A stretch of DNA of 40,961 nucleotides from Puniceicoccaceae bacterium K14. Its GTDB lineage: Bacteria > Verrucomicrobiota > Verrucomicrobiia > Opitutales > Opitutaceae. Position numbers and translations under genes: made by a program. The stretch is from positions 1-40,961 of the forward strand of contig JAKYXN010000048.1 in the NCBI GenBank assembly GCA_022538095.1, in the 5' to 3' direction. Positions 17,970 through 28,060 of the stretch are shown here, piece after piece; position 1 is the stretch's first letter, and the number at the start of each line of letters is the position of its first letter. The notes under the pieces are model-generated. The model was not told the origin of the DNA. It was given only the letters and a program-made list of their open reading frames with translations, and did not search any database.

Positions 17970-19538
17970 ATGGCAAGTTTCGGTTTAGACGACTTCAACG
18001 AAAACGAGTTCTATAAAAGCTCTGACGAATTCTTTCACGCGCAGCGGGATATCGCACTCACATACGACGATGTTTCCCTAGCGACGAACTACAGCGAGAT
18101 ACTCCCCCGCTTCGCAAATCTGCAAACAAGCCTTTCCGATAGCTTGGAATTACAGATACCCATCATATCCTCCGACATGGATACCGTCACCGAATACGAT
18201 ATGGCCATCGCTATGGCACTAAATGGAGGCATGGGGATCATCCATTACAATATGCCCTTACGCGAACAAGTCTCTCAAGTAACCCGCGTAAAATACCATA
18301 TAAACGGGCTCTTAACCAATCCAATCACAATTTCGGACAGCGTATACATTGCAGACGTCCTCAAGCTGATCGAAGAAAAGGGCTACAAATTTCGCACCTT
18401 CCCCGTCATCCAAGAAAATGGCAAGCTAGCAGGCCTCCTCAACAAACGCGTCGTTAAAGAGCGCTACCGTCACTTATCGGTCCAAGAAGCCATGACCCCC
18501 CTTAGCGAAGTCTTCACTATCAAGGAAAAAGACATTGCCTCCAACCCAATCGATACTGCCGACAAATTTTTCAACGACCACATCGGGATCAACAAACTGA
18601 TCGTTGTAGACGATAGCAACAACCTTAAAGGGCTCATCGCTCTTTCGGATATCGAACGCATCATTGAGGATTCACACTCCACCCAAAAAGCAGCACGAGA
18701 CTCTGACTTTCGACTCGTTGTCGGAGCCGCCATCTCAACCGTTTGGAAATCGGACGGAACACTAGACCGCGACGCAATCGTTGACCACGTTTCCAACCTT
18801 GTATCTGAAAAAGTAAACGCGATAGCAGTATCCACTGCCCACGGGCACAGCAAAGGCGTTGGCGAAACAGTAAAGCTCCTTCGCAGCAAATTCAAAGACC
18901 TTACTCTTATAGCCGGGAACGTCACCTCTGCAAGTGGTGTTGAATACCTAGCCGACTGCGGAGCGAATGCGATCAAGATCGGCCAAGGTCCTGGATCCAT
19001 ATGCACGACTCGTATCGTAGCGGGAGTTGGAATACCCCAACTATCTGCCCTTCATGTGGCATCTCAAGGTGCCAAGAAAAAGGGCGTTCGCATCATAGCT
19101 GATGGGGGTATCACCAAATCGGGAGACATGGTAAAGGCTCTCACGCAATCAGACGCAGTCATCCTTGGAAGTATGCTCGCAGGCAGCCGTGAAGCCCCCG
19201 GAGAAATCATCGAAATCAATGGAAAACTCTACAAGCAATACCGCGGGATGGGCAGCCTCAGTGCAATGAAAAAAGGCTCTGCAGCACGTTACGGTCATGA
19301 CAAAAAAGACAAGACCCGCAAGTTTACTGCTGAGGGGGTCGAAGGCATGAAAGAAGTCCGCGGACCCGTTGCAAACTTACTAGCTGAGTACGCAGGTGGG
19401 ATCCAATCAGGCATGGGCTATTTAGGAGCTGCAAATTTGACAGACCTTAAGAAAAACGCCCGCTTTGTTCGCATAAGCCCGGCGGGTATGAAAGAATCTG
19501 CTCCACACGATGTTATCGAGATCGCGAAACGCGGATAA
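17970..19538 (+). CDS. guaB: Inosine-5'-monophosphate dehydrogenase
   Basis: 522 residues. It oxidises IMP to XMP with NAD, the committed step to GMP. The barrel contains the catalytic loop [20 protein letters not shown] with Cys345, the phosphate/NAD region [10 protein letters not shown] and the flap [11 protein letters not shown] pair of CBS domains (about 117-230) is inserted in the usual place, and the start LTYDDVSL is intact. The first 28 residues and the sequence as a whole are somewhat longer than the common ~490-residue bacterial enzyme. It is divergent from menC with 98 bases between starts and is followed by a terminator. Confidence 0.95.
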   Translation: MASFGLDDFNENEFYKSSDEFFHAQRDIALTYDDVSLATNYSEILPRFANLQTSLSDSLELQIPIISSDMDTVTEYDMAIAMALNGGMGIIHYNMPLREQVSQVTRVKYHINGLLTNPITISDSVYIADVLKLIEEKGYKFRTFPVIQENGKLAGLLNKRVVKERYRHLSVQEAMTPLSEVFTIKEKDIASNPIDTADKFFNDHIGINKLIVVDDSNNLKGLIALSDIERIIEDSHSTQKAARDSDFRLVVGAAISTVWKSDGTLDRDAIVDHVSNLVSEKVNAIAVSTAHGHSKGVGETVKLLRSKFKDLTLIAGNVTSASGVEYLADCGANAIKIGQGPGSICTTRIVAGVGIPQLSALHVASQGAKKKGVRIIADGGITKSGDMVKALTQSDAVILGSMLAGSREAPGEIIEINGKLYKQYRGMGSLSAMKKGSAARYGHDKKDKTRKFTAEGVEGMKEVRGPVANLLAEYAGGIQSGMGYLGAANLTDLKKNARFVRISPAGMKESAPHDVIEIAKRG

Positions 19539-19562
19539 TCGATAAAAACGACTTTTTCCATC

Positions 19563-19596
19563 AAGCAGCCTTTTCACTCAAAGGCTGCTTTCTTTT
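19563..19596 (+). terminator. Intrinsic terminator of guaB
   Basis: AAGCAGCCTTT (19563-19573) and AAAGGCTGCTT (19580-19590) form a perfect 11-pair stem with loop TCACTC, followed by TCTTTTT. The convergent kinase gene ends at 19617 and has no equivalent T-run on its own strand. Confidence 0.92.
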
Positions 19597-19616
19597 TGCT
19601 TCACCAAGACTGCGGT

Positions 19617-22600
19617 CTAGGAGTTTCTAAAGAATCGTTTTACTTCAACTTGAAATAACTTGCTTTGCTTTTGATAGTCTCGATGTGCCTCCTCAAGCCC
19701 TTCAAAATCGCCACTCTTAACGACATTCTCCAAATTGGCTGCAGATGAAACGAGCCTATGTCCACCCACATTAGACAGTGCGCCTTTTACAGAATGAGCT
19801 ATTTGCTTAATAGTATCCGTATCCATTAACTCAAGCGCTTCTTCTAGCTCTTGGTCCTTACTTTCCAAATCTTTGATACAAGTAGTAGCAATAGTTTGTC
19901 CGAGTTCTCGATCGTTCATAACTCGAGACAAAAAATCTTTATGATCAAAAACTTCGTTCTTTCTTGGATCAATTAAAGCCTCTTGCTCAATACGTCCAAC
20001 AGAGGCTTTCAATAACCATTTTTTCATTACACGAGACAAACCCACAGGAGAAATAGGTTTACTCAAGTAATCATCCATTCCTGCATCCAAGCAAGTTTGC
20101 CTATCCTCTCTCTTCGCATGAGCAGTCAAAGCGATCACTGGTACATTATGATCTCTCACCCTTGACCCTCGATCTCGAATTACTCTGGTCGCTTCCAAAC
20201 CATCCATTTCCGGCATTTGCACATCCATCAAAACGAGATCGTAAGGCAAGCTCTCCAGAGCCTTAATCGCTTCTTTCCCGTTTGCCGCTACATCTGATCG
20301 GAATCCCATATTGTTTAGGATTCCTTGAGCTACCAATTGGTTAACCGCATTGTCCTCTACCAACAGCACTCTTGAATTAGAAAGTTCATCCAACGCTTCG
20401 TTTGCCAAGTCTTGTGCTTTCGAAACTGACGGGTTCACGCATTCAGAAATACCGTTATATAGCTGCGACAACCGAATCGGCTTAGACATGCTCGATTCAA
20501 AATTCCCTAAATCGCCTTTCGTTTTTCTGGAGAATCCCTCTATAGAGGTAAGCATGATCAACTTGATGTCAGCGATCAAGGATCGATTTTTTATCTTATC
20601 CGCTAGTTGAATACCGTTCATCTCGGGCATCTGCATATCCAGGATAGCGATATCAAATGAATTATTACTCATTCGAGCATCTTCCAATAATTTCAATGCA
20701 TCTTTACCGCTCTCGCATACTGAATTGCCGATACCCCAATAAGATAGCTGGTTCGCGAGGACATCTCTATTCGTTTGATTGTCATCCACGATTAAAATAC
20801 GAGAGTTTTTCACACGGTCTGATACCGTTAACCCACTGTCGAAATTCGGTAACTTTTCGAAGCGATTTGTGAACCAAAACTCCGCTCCCTCTCCTTCTTT
20901 ACTATTTACACCAATAGTACCGCCCATCAACTCTGCGAGCTGCTTTGAAATTGCCAAACCAAGACCAGTGCCACCATATTTCCGGGTTGTCGAGGCATCT
21001 GCCTGAGTAAATTTATCAAACAATTTGTCTTGAATTTTCTCGGGGATTCCTATCCCGGTATCCTTCACAGAAAAACGAATCACGACCTCATCCTCTCTTT
21101 CGCTACACACCTCGGCACGAACAACCACTTCCCCCTTCTTCGTGAACTTAATAGCGTTCCCAGCTAGGTTAAGCAGAATCTGCCTCAATCGACCGGAATC
21201 GCCCTTCAAAAAACGAGGTACATTCGGACCTGCTGTACAAATAAATTCCAATCCCTTCTCCTCAGCTTTCAATGCCAATATCGAGGCGAAATCGTCTAGA
21301 GTATCCAATAAATCGAATTCAATTGCTTCGATTTCTAAGTTTCGAGATTCAATTTTTGAGAAATCTAATATATCGTTAATCAGTGCTAACAACGACTCCC
21401 CACTCGTTCGTATAGTCTCTGCAAAATGACGCTGCTCCCCCGTCAAATCTGTCGTATCCAGCAGCAAACCAGTCATCCCAATAACGCCATTCATTGGCGT
21501 ACGAATTTCATGGCTCATATTAGCCAAAAATTCGCTTTTCGCCTCGCTCGCCATTTTGGCTTGTTCGGCAAGTTGCGAAAGCTCCGCTTCTCGCATGACC
21601 GCCTCGCTAATATCCCAATTCGTACCAATCAAACGAACAGGTCTCCCTTCAGCATCCCGCATTACCGTGCCCAAGGCTCTCAAATTGCGAATACTCCCAT
21701 CCTTCCAAACAACACGGAATCGAGTATTAAATTCGTTCTCTCCACTCAAAGCTTGCTGAACTTCCCGGTCAGTCCGTTCACGATCCTCAGCATGCAACCC
21801 TTCCGCCCAAGCTTCGTATTCGCTCGAAAAATCGTTTTGATCTACTCCATACAATTTGAACATTTGAGAATCCCAGGTGAGTTTGTTCTCTTGAATATCC
21901 CAGTCCCAAATCCCAATACCACCGGCTCTTGCGGCCAATGACAGTCGCTCGCTTGCGACTCGAAGCGACTCACTATACTTCTCCAACTCTCCCTGAGCCC
22001 TTGTCTGCTCATCGACATCCTGAAACGTACCATACAATCGGATACATCTTCCTTCAGAAAACTCAGCTTCACCAATCGCACGAACCCAAATCTCTTTTCC
22101 CTTCGCAGTAACGACTTGCAAAGTCACATCCCATGCTTCCCCAGTTTCGATACATCTCTGAACGGCTTTAGAAATGCAGTCACGACTCCATCCCTCTTTA
22201 TAAAACTCAATCCCGCTCTCAAGGTTCGGCTCAAAATCCTCACCTACTTCATGAATCTGGCGCGTCATTTCAGACCAATGCAATTCTCCTCTAACTAAAT
22301 TGAATTCCCAACCGCCAACTTTCGCCACCGAACTCGTTTTCTCCAGAAGGTAACTAGTGCGCCTCAAGGAACGCTCTGTCTCTTTCTGATCCGTTATATC
22401 TGTACGAATTGCGATGTACTCCAAGATTTCGCCTGCCGAATTTTTAAGTGGTACAATCGTCGAGTCTACCCAATAGAAGTATCCATCTTTTGCTTGGTTG
22501 CAAATTTCCCCATGCCAGACTTCACCATTATTAATTTTCGACCACATGTTCGTCCAAAAACTACGATCATGCGTCCCAGAACTTATAATTCTGTGATTCT

Positions 22601-23843
22601 TCCCAACGAGCTCATCCTTTGAATACAAGCTGACTTTACAGAACATGTCATTCACATACTTAATAGTGCCTCGTAGGTCTGTCATCGAGACCAGGGCATG
22701 CTCGTCAATAGCATACTTGAATGCATCTAAACTCGAAAGAGCTTCGACCAATTCTTGATTCTTAACACGCAGGTCCTTTTCGATTTTCTCAGTATCCGTT
22801 AAATCGACAGCCACAGCCACCAAGCGATTGCGATTTCCTCTTGGGTCAATTATGGGAAATTTGTCGGTCCGTATTTTTCTCGTGACGCCTTCCTCTGTCT
22901 CATATTTTTCAATGATTCCAATCACAGGTTCACCCAAAGCGATAACTTTTCTGTCATCTTCTAAATATGCCTTAGAATCTTCTTCCGGGAAAAAACCCTC
23001 AGTCTGTCGCCCCTCAATTTCATTTACCGGCTTCCCTATCGTTTCAGCGGCTCTCTTGTTTAAACGAAGTATCTTGTTGTTATTGTCCTTATAAAATATG
23101 AAGGCCGGCAACGTGTCTAAAATAGAGCGCAACTCCACAGTCATCGACTCAATGTGATCCAACATGCTATCCACTCTTCGGGATAATTGGCCAAGCTCAT
23201 CTTTACGTATGCTGCCCAAACGTGTCGGTTGATAATTCTCTACGTTATCATCAATGACCTCATAAATCTTTCTGACAGGTCCGAGGATGATTATCTTAAA
23301 AAGCAGATAGATTAGTAAACAGCTCGAAAACAGGACTAAGAATCCAATTAACGCGATACTATTGCGCGCTTCAATCACATCGCTTGCATCTATTTCCAAT
23401 GCAACCATACCCACATTTTCATTTTCTAGTGCGATTGGTTTCAAGTAGATCGCTTTTTTGTTTTCGACGCGAAGCAACCCAATTTGGTCCATACTAAAGC
23501 CTGATAGCTTGGCTAAAAATACCGAATCCGCCGCAATATCGCCCCTGCCTCTAGAAATTGCGACCGTCAATGGATTTCCATCGAGGGCTGCGACATTAAC
23601 AACTAAATCCTGTCTTGAAAGAACAGATACAAGTCGTTTTTCAGATTGTTCCAAACTTTCCTTACCCGTCATCACCACCGAGTTAACCAAAGCATCGCCC
23701 AACACACCGATTTCTCGAATAGAATTTGCTTCTCCTAACTTAAACACAAGAGCTTCGCCCAATATCAAAAAAGCCGCCAACGGCATCAACAATTTATAGC
23801 GCAAACTAACTCCACTGGAGGAAAGAACGTTTTTCTTAACCAT
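19617..23843 (-). CDS. Hybrid sensor histidine kinase with four PAS-like domains, two receivers and an HPt
   Basis: 1408 residues, an inner-membrane phosphorelay kinase. Order: transmembrane helix (16-34), a ~125-residue periplasmic sensor, second helix (163-187), HAMP (188-240), PAS-like domains at about 240-350, 375-485, 505-615 and 640-745, HisKA with phospho-acceptor His778 ([10 protein letters not shown]), HATPase (about 845-995; NAIKF, DTGIGIP, GGTGLGL), receiver 1 with Asp1069 ([11 protein letters not shown]), receiver 2 with Asp1207 ([11 protein letters not shown]), and C-terminal HPt with His1350 ([13 protein letters not shown]). The layout resembles BarA/ArcB-type kinases with an extra PAS array and receiver. 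There is no DNA-binding output domain and no response regulator nearby, so its partner is unknown. Confidence 0.95.
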   Translation of the reverse strand: MVKKNVLSSSGVSLRYKLLMPLAAFLILGEALVFKLGEANSIREIGVLGDALVNSVVMTGKESLEQSEKRLVSVLSRQDLVVNVAALDGNPLTVAISRGRGDIAADSVFLAKLSGFSMDQIGLLRVENKKAIYLKPIALENENVGMVALEIDASDVIEARNSIALIGFLVLFSSCLLIYLLFKIIILGPVRKIYEVIDDNVENYQPTRLGSIRKDELGQLSRRVDSMLDHIESMTVELRSILDTLPAFIFYKDNNNKILRLNKRAAETIGKPVNEIEGRQTEGFFPEEDSKAYLEDDRKVIALGEPVIGIIEKYETEEGVTRKIRTDKFPIIDPRGNRNRLVAVAVDLTDTEKIEKDLRVKNQELVEALSSLDAFKYAIDEHALVSMTDLRGTIKYVNDMFCKVSLYSKDELVGKNHRIISSGTHDRSFWTNMWSKINNGEVWHGEICNQAKDGYFYWVDSTIVPLKNSAGEILEYIAIRTDITDQKETERSLRRTSYLLEKTSSVAKVGGWEFNLVRGELHWSEMTRQIHEVGEDFEPNLESGIEFYKEGWSRDCISKAVQRCIETGEAWDVTLQVVTAKGKEIWVRAIGEAEFSEGRCIRLYGTFQDVDEQTRAQGELEKYSESLRVASERLSLAARAGGIGIWDWDIQENKLTWDSQMFKLYGVDQNDFSSEYEAWAEGLHAEDRERTDREVQQALSGENEFNTRFRVVWKDGSIRNLRALGTVMRDAEGRPVRLIGTNWDISEAVMREAELSQLAEQAKMASEAKSEFLANMSHEIRTPMNGVIGMTGLLLDTTDLTGEQRHFAETIRTSGESLLALINDILDFSKIESRNLEIEAIEFDLLDTLDDFASILALKAEEKGLEFICTAGPNVPRFLKGDSGRLRQILLNLAGNAIKFTKKGEVVVRAEVCSEREDEVVIRFSVKDTGIGIPEKIQDKLFDKFTQADASTTRKYGGTGLGLAISKQLAELMGGTIGVNSKEGEGAEFWFTNRFEKLPNFDSGLTVSDRVKNSRILIVDDNQTNRDVLANQLSYWGIGNSVCESGKDALKLLEDARMSNNSFDIAILDMQMPEMNGIQLADKIKNRSLIADIKLIMLTSIEGFSRKTKGDLGNFESSMSKPIRLSQLYNGISECVNPSVSKAQDLANEALDELSNSRVLLVEDNAVNQLVAQGILNNMGFRSDVAANGKEAIKALESLPYDLVLMDVQMPEMDGLEATRVIRDRGSRVRDHNVPVIALTAHAKREDRQTCLDAGMDDYLSKPISPVGLSRVMKKWLLKASVGRIEQEALIDPRKNEVFDHKDFLSRVMNDRELGQTIATTCIKDLESKDQELEEALELMDTDTIKQIAHSVKGALSNVGGHRLVSSAANLENVVKSGDFEGLEEAHRDYQKQSKLFQVEVKRFFRNS

Positions 23844-24112
23844 ATATTGAATGAATTGTTTAGTTCATCGCAGCTATAAAACCTACTCATTAATCTTCCT
23901 TTATCCCCTTAAGTCAACTTTAGGACCGAAAAAGTCGTCGTATACATAGCTTACCCGATTCAACAAATCATTGAGTCCGATACAACCAACCGGAAGAATA
24001 CTTATCTTTTACTGGATTAAACGAAAACACCCATTCATTATTTTCGCTTTTTGGGCACTCGACTATGGAATCTCATTGAGTCGAGCGACGACAGATTTTC
24101 AAAACCGACAAA

Positions 24113-25669
24113 ATGGCACTAAACGAATTTAAGAGTAAACTCATTGCTGACTGTGGCATCAGCATGGGAGACGAAGGGAAAGGTCGCCTGATCTCAGAAG
24201 TAATAGAAGAACTTCGTCAAAAGACCGGTATGGACTCCCCCGTAGACGTTGTCCTCAAAGTAAATGGCGGGGCTAATTCTGGCCATACCGCTGGCGGGTT
24301 GAAACTAAACTTGCTGCCCGCCGGTGTTGTAGACGCATCTGTAAGCCATCTTGCTATCGGAGCGGGTGTAGTGGCAGATCCCCGTAAATTCCTCTGGGAG
24401 CTTATCCCAGTAGACGCCAAAGGTTTCAAAGTTTCGGAACGCCTCGTTATCGATCAACGTACGATGCTTTCTGATTTGACGCATAGGTTGCTCGATCTTG
24501 CTTGGGAATGGTATCGAGTAAACATTATCAACGAAGAGCCGCGTGGCAGCACCGGACGCGGCATCACTCCATCCTACTGCGACGAAGTAGGCCAATTCCA
24601 AATTTACTATTCCGATTTCCTAGCTAGCAAAGAAGATTTCGCCCAAAAATTGACTCAAAAAGCAGCCAGAGCCTGCCGTATCATTCAACACGTTTGCCAA
24701 GTAACGCCAGAAGCTTGGAATCAATTTTTCGATACACTCACCTCAGCTGAAAACCGTGCCAATGCCGAAGCCAAGGAAGCAGGGCTTTTCGACGAAACTG
24801 AATTCGACTTCACCCCCTTCAAAGGCCAGAACACCTTCGAGCTCAATATCGACGCTCTGGTCGAGATTTACTGGAACGCAGGACAGAAGCTAGCAAATAA
24901 AATTGGCGACGTTCGCGAGCTCGTTCGCAAAACTCAAAACGCAGGTAAGTACGTCATCGGAGAGTTCGGCCAAGCCTACTGGCTAGACAAGCGCCAAGGG
25001 TTCTCGCCGAACGTCTCCGCATCTCATACCTACGCTCCTGAATTTTTCAACTCGGCTTGTATCCCCGTGCAACCACTGCACGTTTTCGGAGTAGCCAAAG
25101 CTTACGACACCAAAGTGGGCACGCACGTATTCTTAACTCAAGTCGACGGGCCGCACCCATTGTTCGATCGTTTGAGAAAACTAGAATTCGGCACATCCAC
25201 TGGGCGTCAACGTATGGTGGGTTGGTACGATGCTGTGGAAAAAGCAGATACACTCCGTTACGGAGGCTTCGACGATCTGATGATCAACAAAATCGACGCC
25301 CTCACCCACGGAGACGACTGGAGTGGCAACCTACAAATTTGCTACGCCTATAAAACACAAGCAGGAGAAATCATCTACCGCGTACCGCGTACCGAAGCAG
25401 AGCGTAAAATGCTCACCCCTGTCTATCAAGAGTACGCAGGTTGGAGCGAAGATATTTCACATGCACGCACGTTCGATGAACTTCCTGCTGAAGCGAAGGC
25501 TTACGTTGCCGGTATGGTTAGAAGCGTATTGGACTCAGCTTACTACGGGGAGGAATGGCCAGGCAAATTGCCAAACCTTCGTTACCTCGGCGTTGGCCCA
25601 ATGCCCGCTCAGATCATCAAAGATATCCCAGAGACAAAAGAACTACTCAGCTTCGACGCTCCGCTGTAG
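24113..25669 (+). CDS. purA: Adenylosuccinate synthetase, long divergent form
   Basis: 518 residues against about 430 for E. coli PurA. It converts IMP, GTP and aspartate to adenylosuccinate on the way to AMP. Conserved: the GTP loop [10 protein letters not shown] with catalytic Asp20, [12 protein letters not shown] with catalytic His58, [11 protein letters not shown] (145-154), [18 protein letters not shown] (358-374) and the guanine-binding region [11 protein letters not shown]. Divergent: the GQG.LLD...GTYPYVTSSNT block reads [20 protein letters not shown] then ASHT, and roughly 45 extra residues lie between GRG and this block (about 190-265). Aspartate and histidine are kept, so it is not the phage PurZ type. 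It is divergent from the kinase gene, with a 269-base gap. Confidence 0.88.
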   Translation: MALNEFKSKLIADCGISMGDEGKGRLISEVIEELRQKTGMDSPVDVVLKVNGGANSGHTAGGLKLNLLPAGVVDASVSHLAIGAGVVADPRKFLWELIPVDAKGFKVSERLVIDQRTMLSDLTHRLLDLAWEWYRVNIINEEPRGSTGRGITPSYCDEVGQFQIYYSDFLASKEDFAQKLTQKAARACRIIQHVCQVTPEAWNQFFDTLTSAENRANAEAKEAGLFDETEFDFTPFKGQNTFELNIDALVEIYWNAGQKLANKIGDVRELVRKTQNAGKYVIGEFGQAYWLDKRQGFSPNVSASHTYAPEFFNSACIPVQPLHVFGVAKAYDTKVGTHVFLTQVDGPHPLFDRLRKLEFGTSTGRQRMVGWYDAVEKADTLRYGGFDDLMINKIDALTHGDDWSGNLQICYAYKTQAGEIIYRVPRTEAERKMLTPVYQEYAGWSEDISHARTFDELPAEAKAYVAGMVRSVLDSAYYGEEWPGKLPNLRYLGVGPMPAQIIKDIPETKELLSFDAPL

Positions 25670-25675
25670 TTGTTT

Positions 25676-26587
25676 TTAGGATTTCGAGCAAACCGCTCGC
25701 AACAAGCCATACAGCATCTCAAGCCGCGGCATAGCAACGCCGGCGGCTTGCCCTTGCCGTAAAGCTTCACCCCAAATGGCTTCAACCTCAACAGGTCGAC
25801 CGTCAAGGAAATCAATCAAGCTCGATGGCTTGTATGCTTTCATTGGATAGGTGATCTCTATTTGATAATCCGCGAATCCAGGTTTTATCTCCATCCCTAA
25901 AGCGGCTGCCGCATCAATAATCTCATCCATCAAAAACTTGGCTAGCTTTCGCAAGTTTTCGCTCTCCAAGATAACATCCGTTGTCACCCCTCCAGCCGCG
26001 ATTGCGAGTCCATTGAAAGGCACATTCCAAACAAGTTTCTTCCACTGAGCAAAACGAAGATCGTCATATGTCTTGCATTCCACACCTGATTTTTCAAAAA
26101 GCTCGGCAAGCTCGCCCAAAAAAACATCAGCTTCCTTTCTATAATTACCAATAGCAACCGAACCTAGATGGAAATTTTCTACAACTCCCGGACTCGTACG
26201 GTTTAAGCAAACGAAACAAAGTCCACCCAACACCCGCCCTGCTCCAAACAAATTCGCCAGTGTTGTGTCACTCTCGAGCCCATTTTGAAGTGTAAGGACT
26301 CGTGAAGATTCACCCATCATAGGCGAAATCAGATCTTGCAAAGAATTGTTGGCCGTCGCCTTCAATGCCACGATCACCAAATCGCAGACGCCTACCTGCG
26401 AACTTTTTCGGTGAGCATTTACCCATGGTAAGTGAAAATTGCCATCGGGGGCCTTTACCCGGATTCCATCACTTTTCACGGCATCAAAATCTCCACGTAA
26501 CAAGTAGTGAACATCCGCTCCAGATTTTTGCAAACGCGCTCCATAATACAAGCCAACTGCACCGCACCCTATTATACAAATTTTCAT
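25676..26587 (-). CDS. panE: 2-Dehydropantoate 2-reductase (ketopantoate reductase family)
   Basis: 303 residues, the usual length. It reduces ketopantoate to pantoate with NADPH for pantothenate and CoA. The Rossmann loop is IIGCGAVGLYYGARLQKSG, followed by VHYLLRGD and a central VIVALKATANN. The C-terminal helical domain contains the catalytic-lysine region FAQWKKLVWNVPFN, and later SLIDFLDGRPVEVEAIWG, a clear family signature. Other ApbA/PanE paralogues act on different 2-oxo acids, so the substrate is likely but not proven. It ends 6 bases from the convergent purA. Confidence 0.87.
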   Translation of the reverse strand: MKICIIGCGAVGLYYGARLQKSGADVHYLLRGDFDAVKSDGIRVKAPDGNFHLPWVNAHRKSSQVGVCDLVIVALKATANNSLQDLISPMMGESSRVLTLQNGLESDTTLANLFGAGRVLGGLCFVCLNRTSPGVVENFHLGSVAIGNYRKEADVFLGELAELFEKSGVECKTYDDLRFAQWKKLVWNVPFNGLAIAAGGVTTDVILESENLRKLAKFLMDEIIDAAAALGMEIKPGFADYQIEITYPMKAYKPSSLIDFLDGRPVEVEAIWGEALRQGQAAGVAMPRLEMLYGLLRAVCSKS

Positions 26588-27339
26588 AGCTTCAATCTTC
26601 TAAAAATTCCTAAAAATCAACACCCCTATTAATCATTAGAAAACCTCTCTATTAGCCCCTTTTCCAAATTTCTTCACAATGAATCTGGATAAATACCTGG
26701 CTGTAAAGAAGCTTGTTAATATCTCAGCCCAATTGTCCCATTTGTGGGTCAGAATTGTAAAAAAGCGTACGTTTACTCTATCCGAATGCCATAAAAGTAC
26801 TAATACGCATTGCAATTCGCTTGTTACGATCAAGTGACCCCAGATCGAAGGAATTTTCCCTCAAAATACCTATTTGAGCATATTCATCATCGCCTACAGA
26901 CGAAGTATCATACAATCTCTTTATAATAAACGACTTAAGACTTCCTTTGCCAATTACGACTTTAGACATAAATTTCTCTAAGAGAAAAACGGCAAGAATT
27001 TCCACTGTTACGTTCTTGAAATAGAACCACACAAAGAAGTAAGAGAAAAAGAAATAGACCCTTTTACAATTAGAGGCATTTTCATTGTGAATTATGTAAC
27101 GAGATCTCCTCTAAAAGCACTAAATACCAAGTGTAAATCGAAAAATGTCCTCATTTACTCGCAAGTTATTCACAATGTGTCAGCAACCCGAAAATTCCTT
27201 TAAACAACCTATCAATATTTTGTAAATCGATTCGTAAAATTCAGAGTTTTCTTGCTTCGAATTCGCTCTTAAACATGAGGCCGAGCCTCCGTGTTTTAAG
27301 TTTGAAAATAACGCTTGTAGGACTAAGCCTGAAACCGCC
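26588..27339. other. A+T-rich gene-poor stretch with a possible reading-frame remnant
   Basis: About 750 bases with no confident gene. A minus-strand frame stays open from about 27108 to TAG at 26778, without ATG at its head (GTG at 27032, ATG at 26969). Its translation has a strongly hydrophobic beginning (VYFFFSYFFVWFYFKN, VEILAVFLLEKF) and a polar tail (SFDLGSLDRNKRIAMRIS), so it may be the remnant of a membrane protein or a small membrane protein. Overlapping frames in other phases are weaker. The part nearest the HAD gene presumably carries its promoter. Confidence 0.3.
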
Positions 27340-28023
27340 ATGGCATTGAACCCAAACTTCAACCAAGAAACAATAAAAGGCGTTCTAATCGATCTTGATG
27401 GGACACTCCTAGACCACTTGTCAGTAATATCACGGTGCTACGAATACGCTGCTGAAAAGATGGGGTACACAGCTCCAACATTCGAAGAGGTTAAGCGTGC
27501 CATCGGAGGTTCGATGCCAGTGACGACCGCTAAGTTTTTCAAACCAGAGCACGTCGAAGATGCGATAGGACATTGGAGAGAGCACTTTGAAGATATCTAT
27601 CTAGAAGACGTCCACCTTATGCCCGGGGCCATGGACTTATTGATTAATCTACAAAAACTGGAAATTCCGGCAGCCGTCTTCACCAACAAAAGTGGACGTC
27701 ACTCTCGTAGTGTCTGTGAATCACTCGGCGCAACACCGTACCTTAAATTTGTTTTAGGAACCGAAGATACCGAATATCGCAAACCACAACCAGAGTTCTC
27801 TCAAATCGCCCTCGAAAAACTAGGAGTAGACGCCTCACAAACGATTATGATCGGTGATTCTCCATTTGATATCCAAGCCGCTACTTCAGTCGGCATGACC
27901 AGTTTCACTGTACCCACTGGGTCTCACACAAAGGACGAATTGATATCCTCTGGATCCGACCGAGCCTTTAATAATCTTAAGGAAATCGCCGACCAAGTAT
28001 TTCCCGACCTTTGCCACACATAA
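27340..28023 (+). CDS. HAD-superfamily phosphatase, phosphoglycolate-phosphatase-like
   Basis: 227 residues, cytoplasmic. All four HAD motifs are present: motif I LIDLDGTLLD (nucleophile Asp near residue 18), motif II VFTNKS, motif III lysine in YRKPQPE, and motif IV MIGDSPFDIQAA. The inserted helical cap (about 30-95) is the subfamily-I type of phosphoglycolate phosphatase and related sugar-phosphate or nucleotide phosphatases. The substrate cannot be fixed from sequence. The recD2-like helicase follows by 37 bases on the same strand, so the two probably share a transcript. Confidence 0.85.
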   Translation: MALNPNFNQETIKGVLIDLDGTLLDHLSVISRCYEYAAEKMGYTAPTFEEVKRAIGGSMPVTTAKFFKPEHVEDAIGHWREHFEDIYLEDVHLMPGAMDLLINLQKLEIPAAVFTNKSGRHSRSVCESLGATPYLKFVLGTEDTEYRKPQPEFSQIALEKLGVDASQTIMIGDSPFDIQAATSVGMTSFTVPTGSHTKDELISSGSDRAFNNLKEIADQVFPDLCHT

Positions 28024-28060
28024 TACAAAAAGGCAATCCGCTCTCCCCATCCACTGCTAA

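Noticed and set aside
18470-19006. 178-codon minus-strand frame inside guaB
   Set aside because: Antisense shadow of a complete IMP dehydrogenase.
24113-25669. PurZ-type (2-aminoadenine) synthetase
   Set aside because: The catalytic aspartate in GDEGKG, whose replacement marks PurZ, is retained, and no phage-like genes are nearby.
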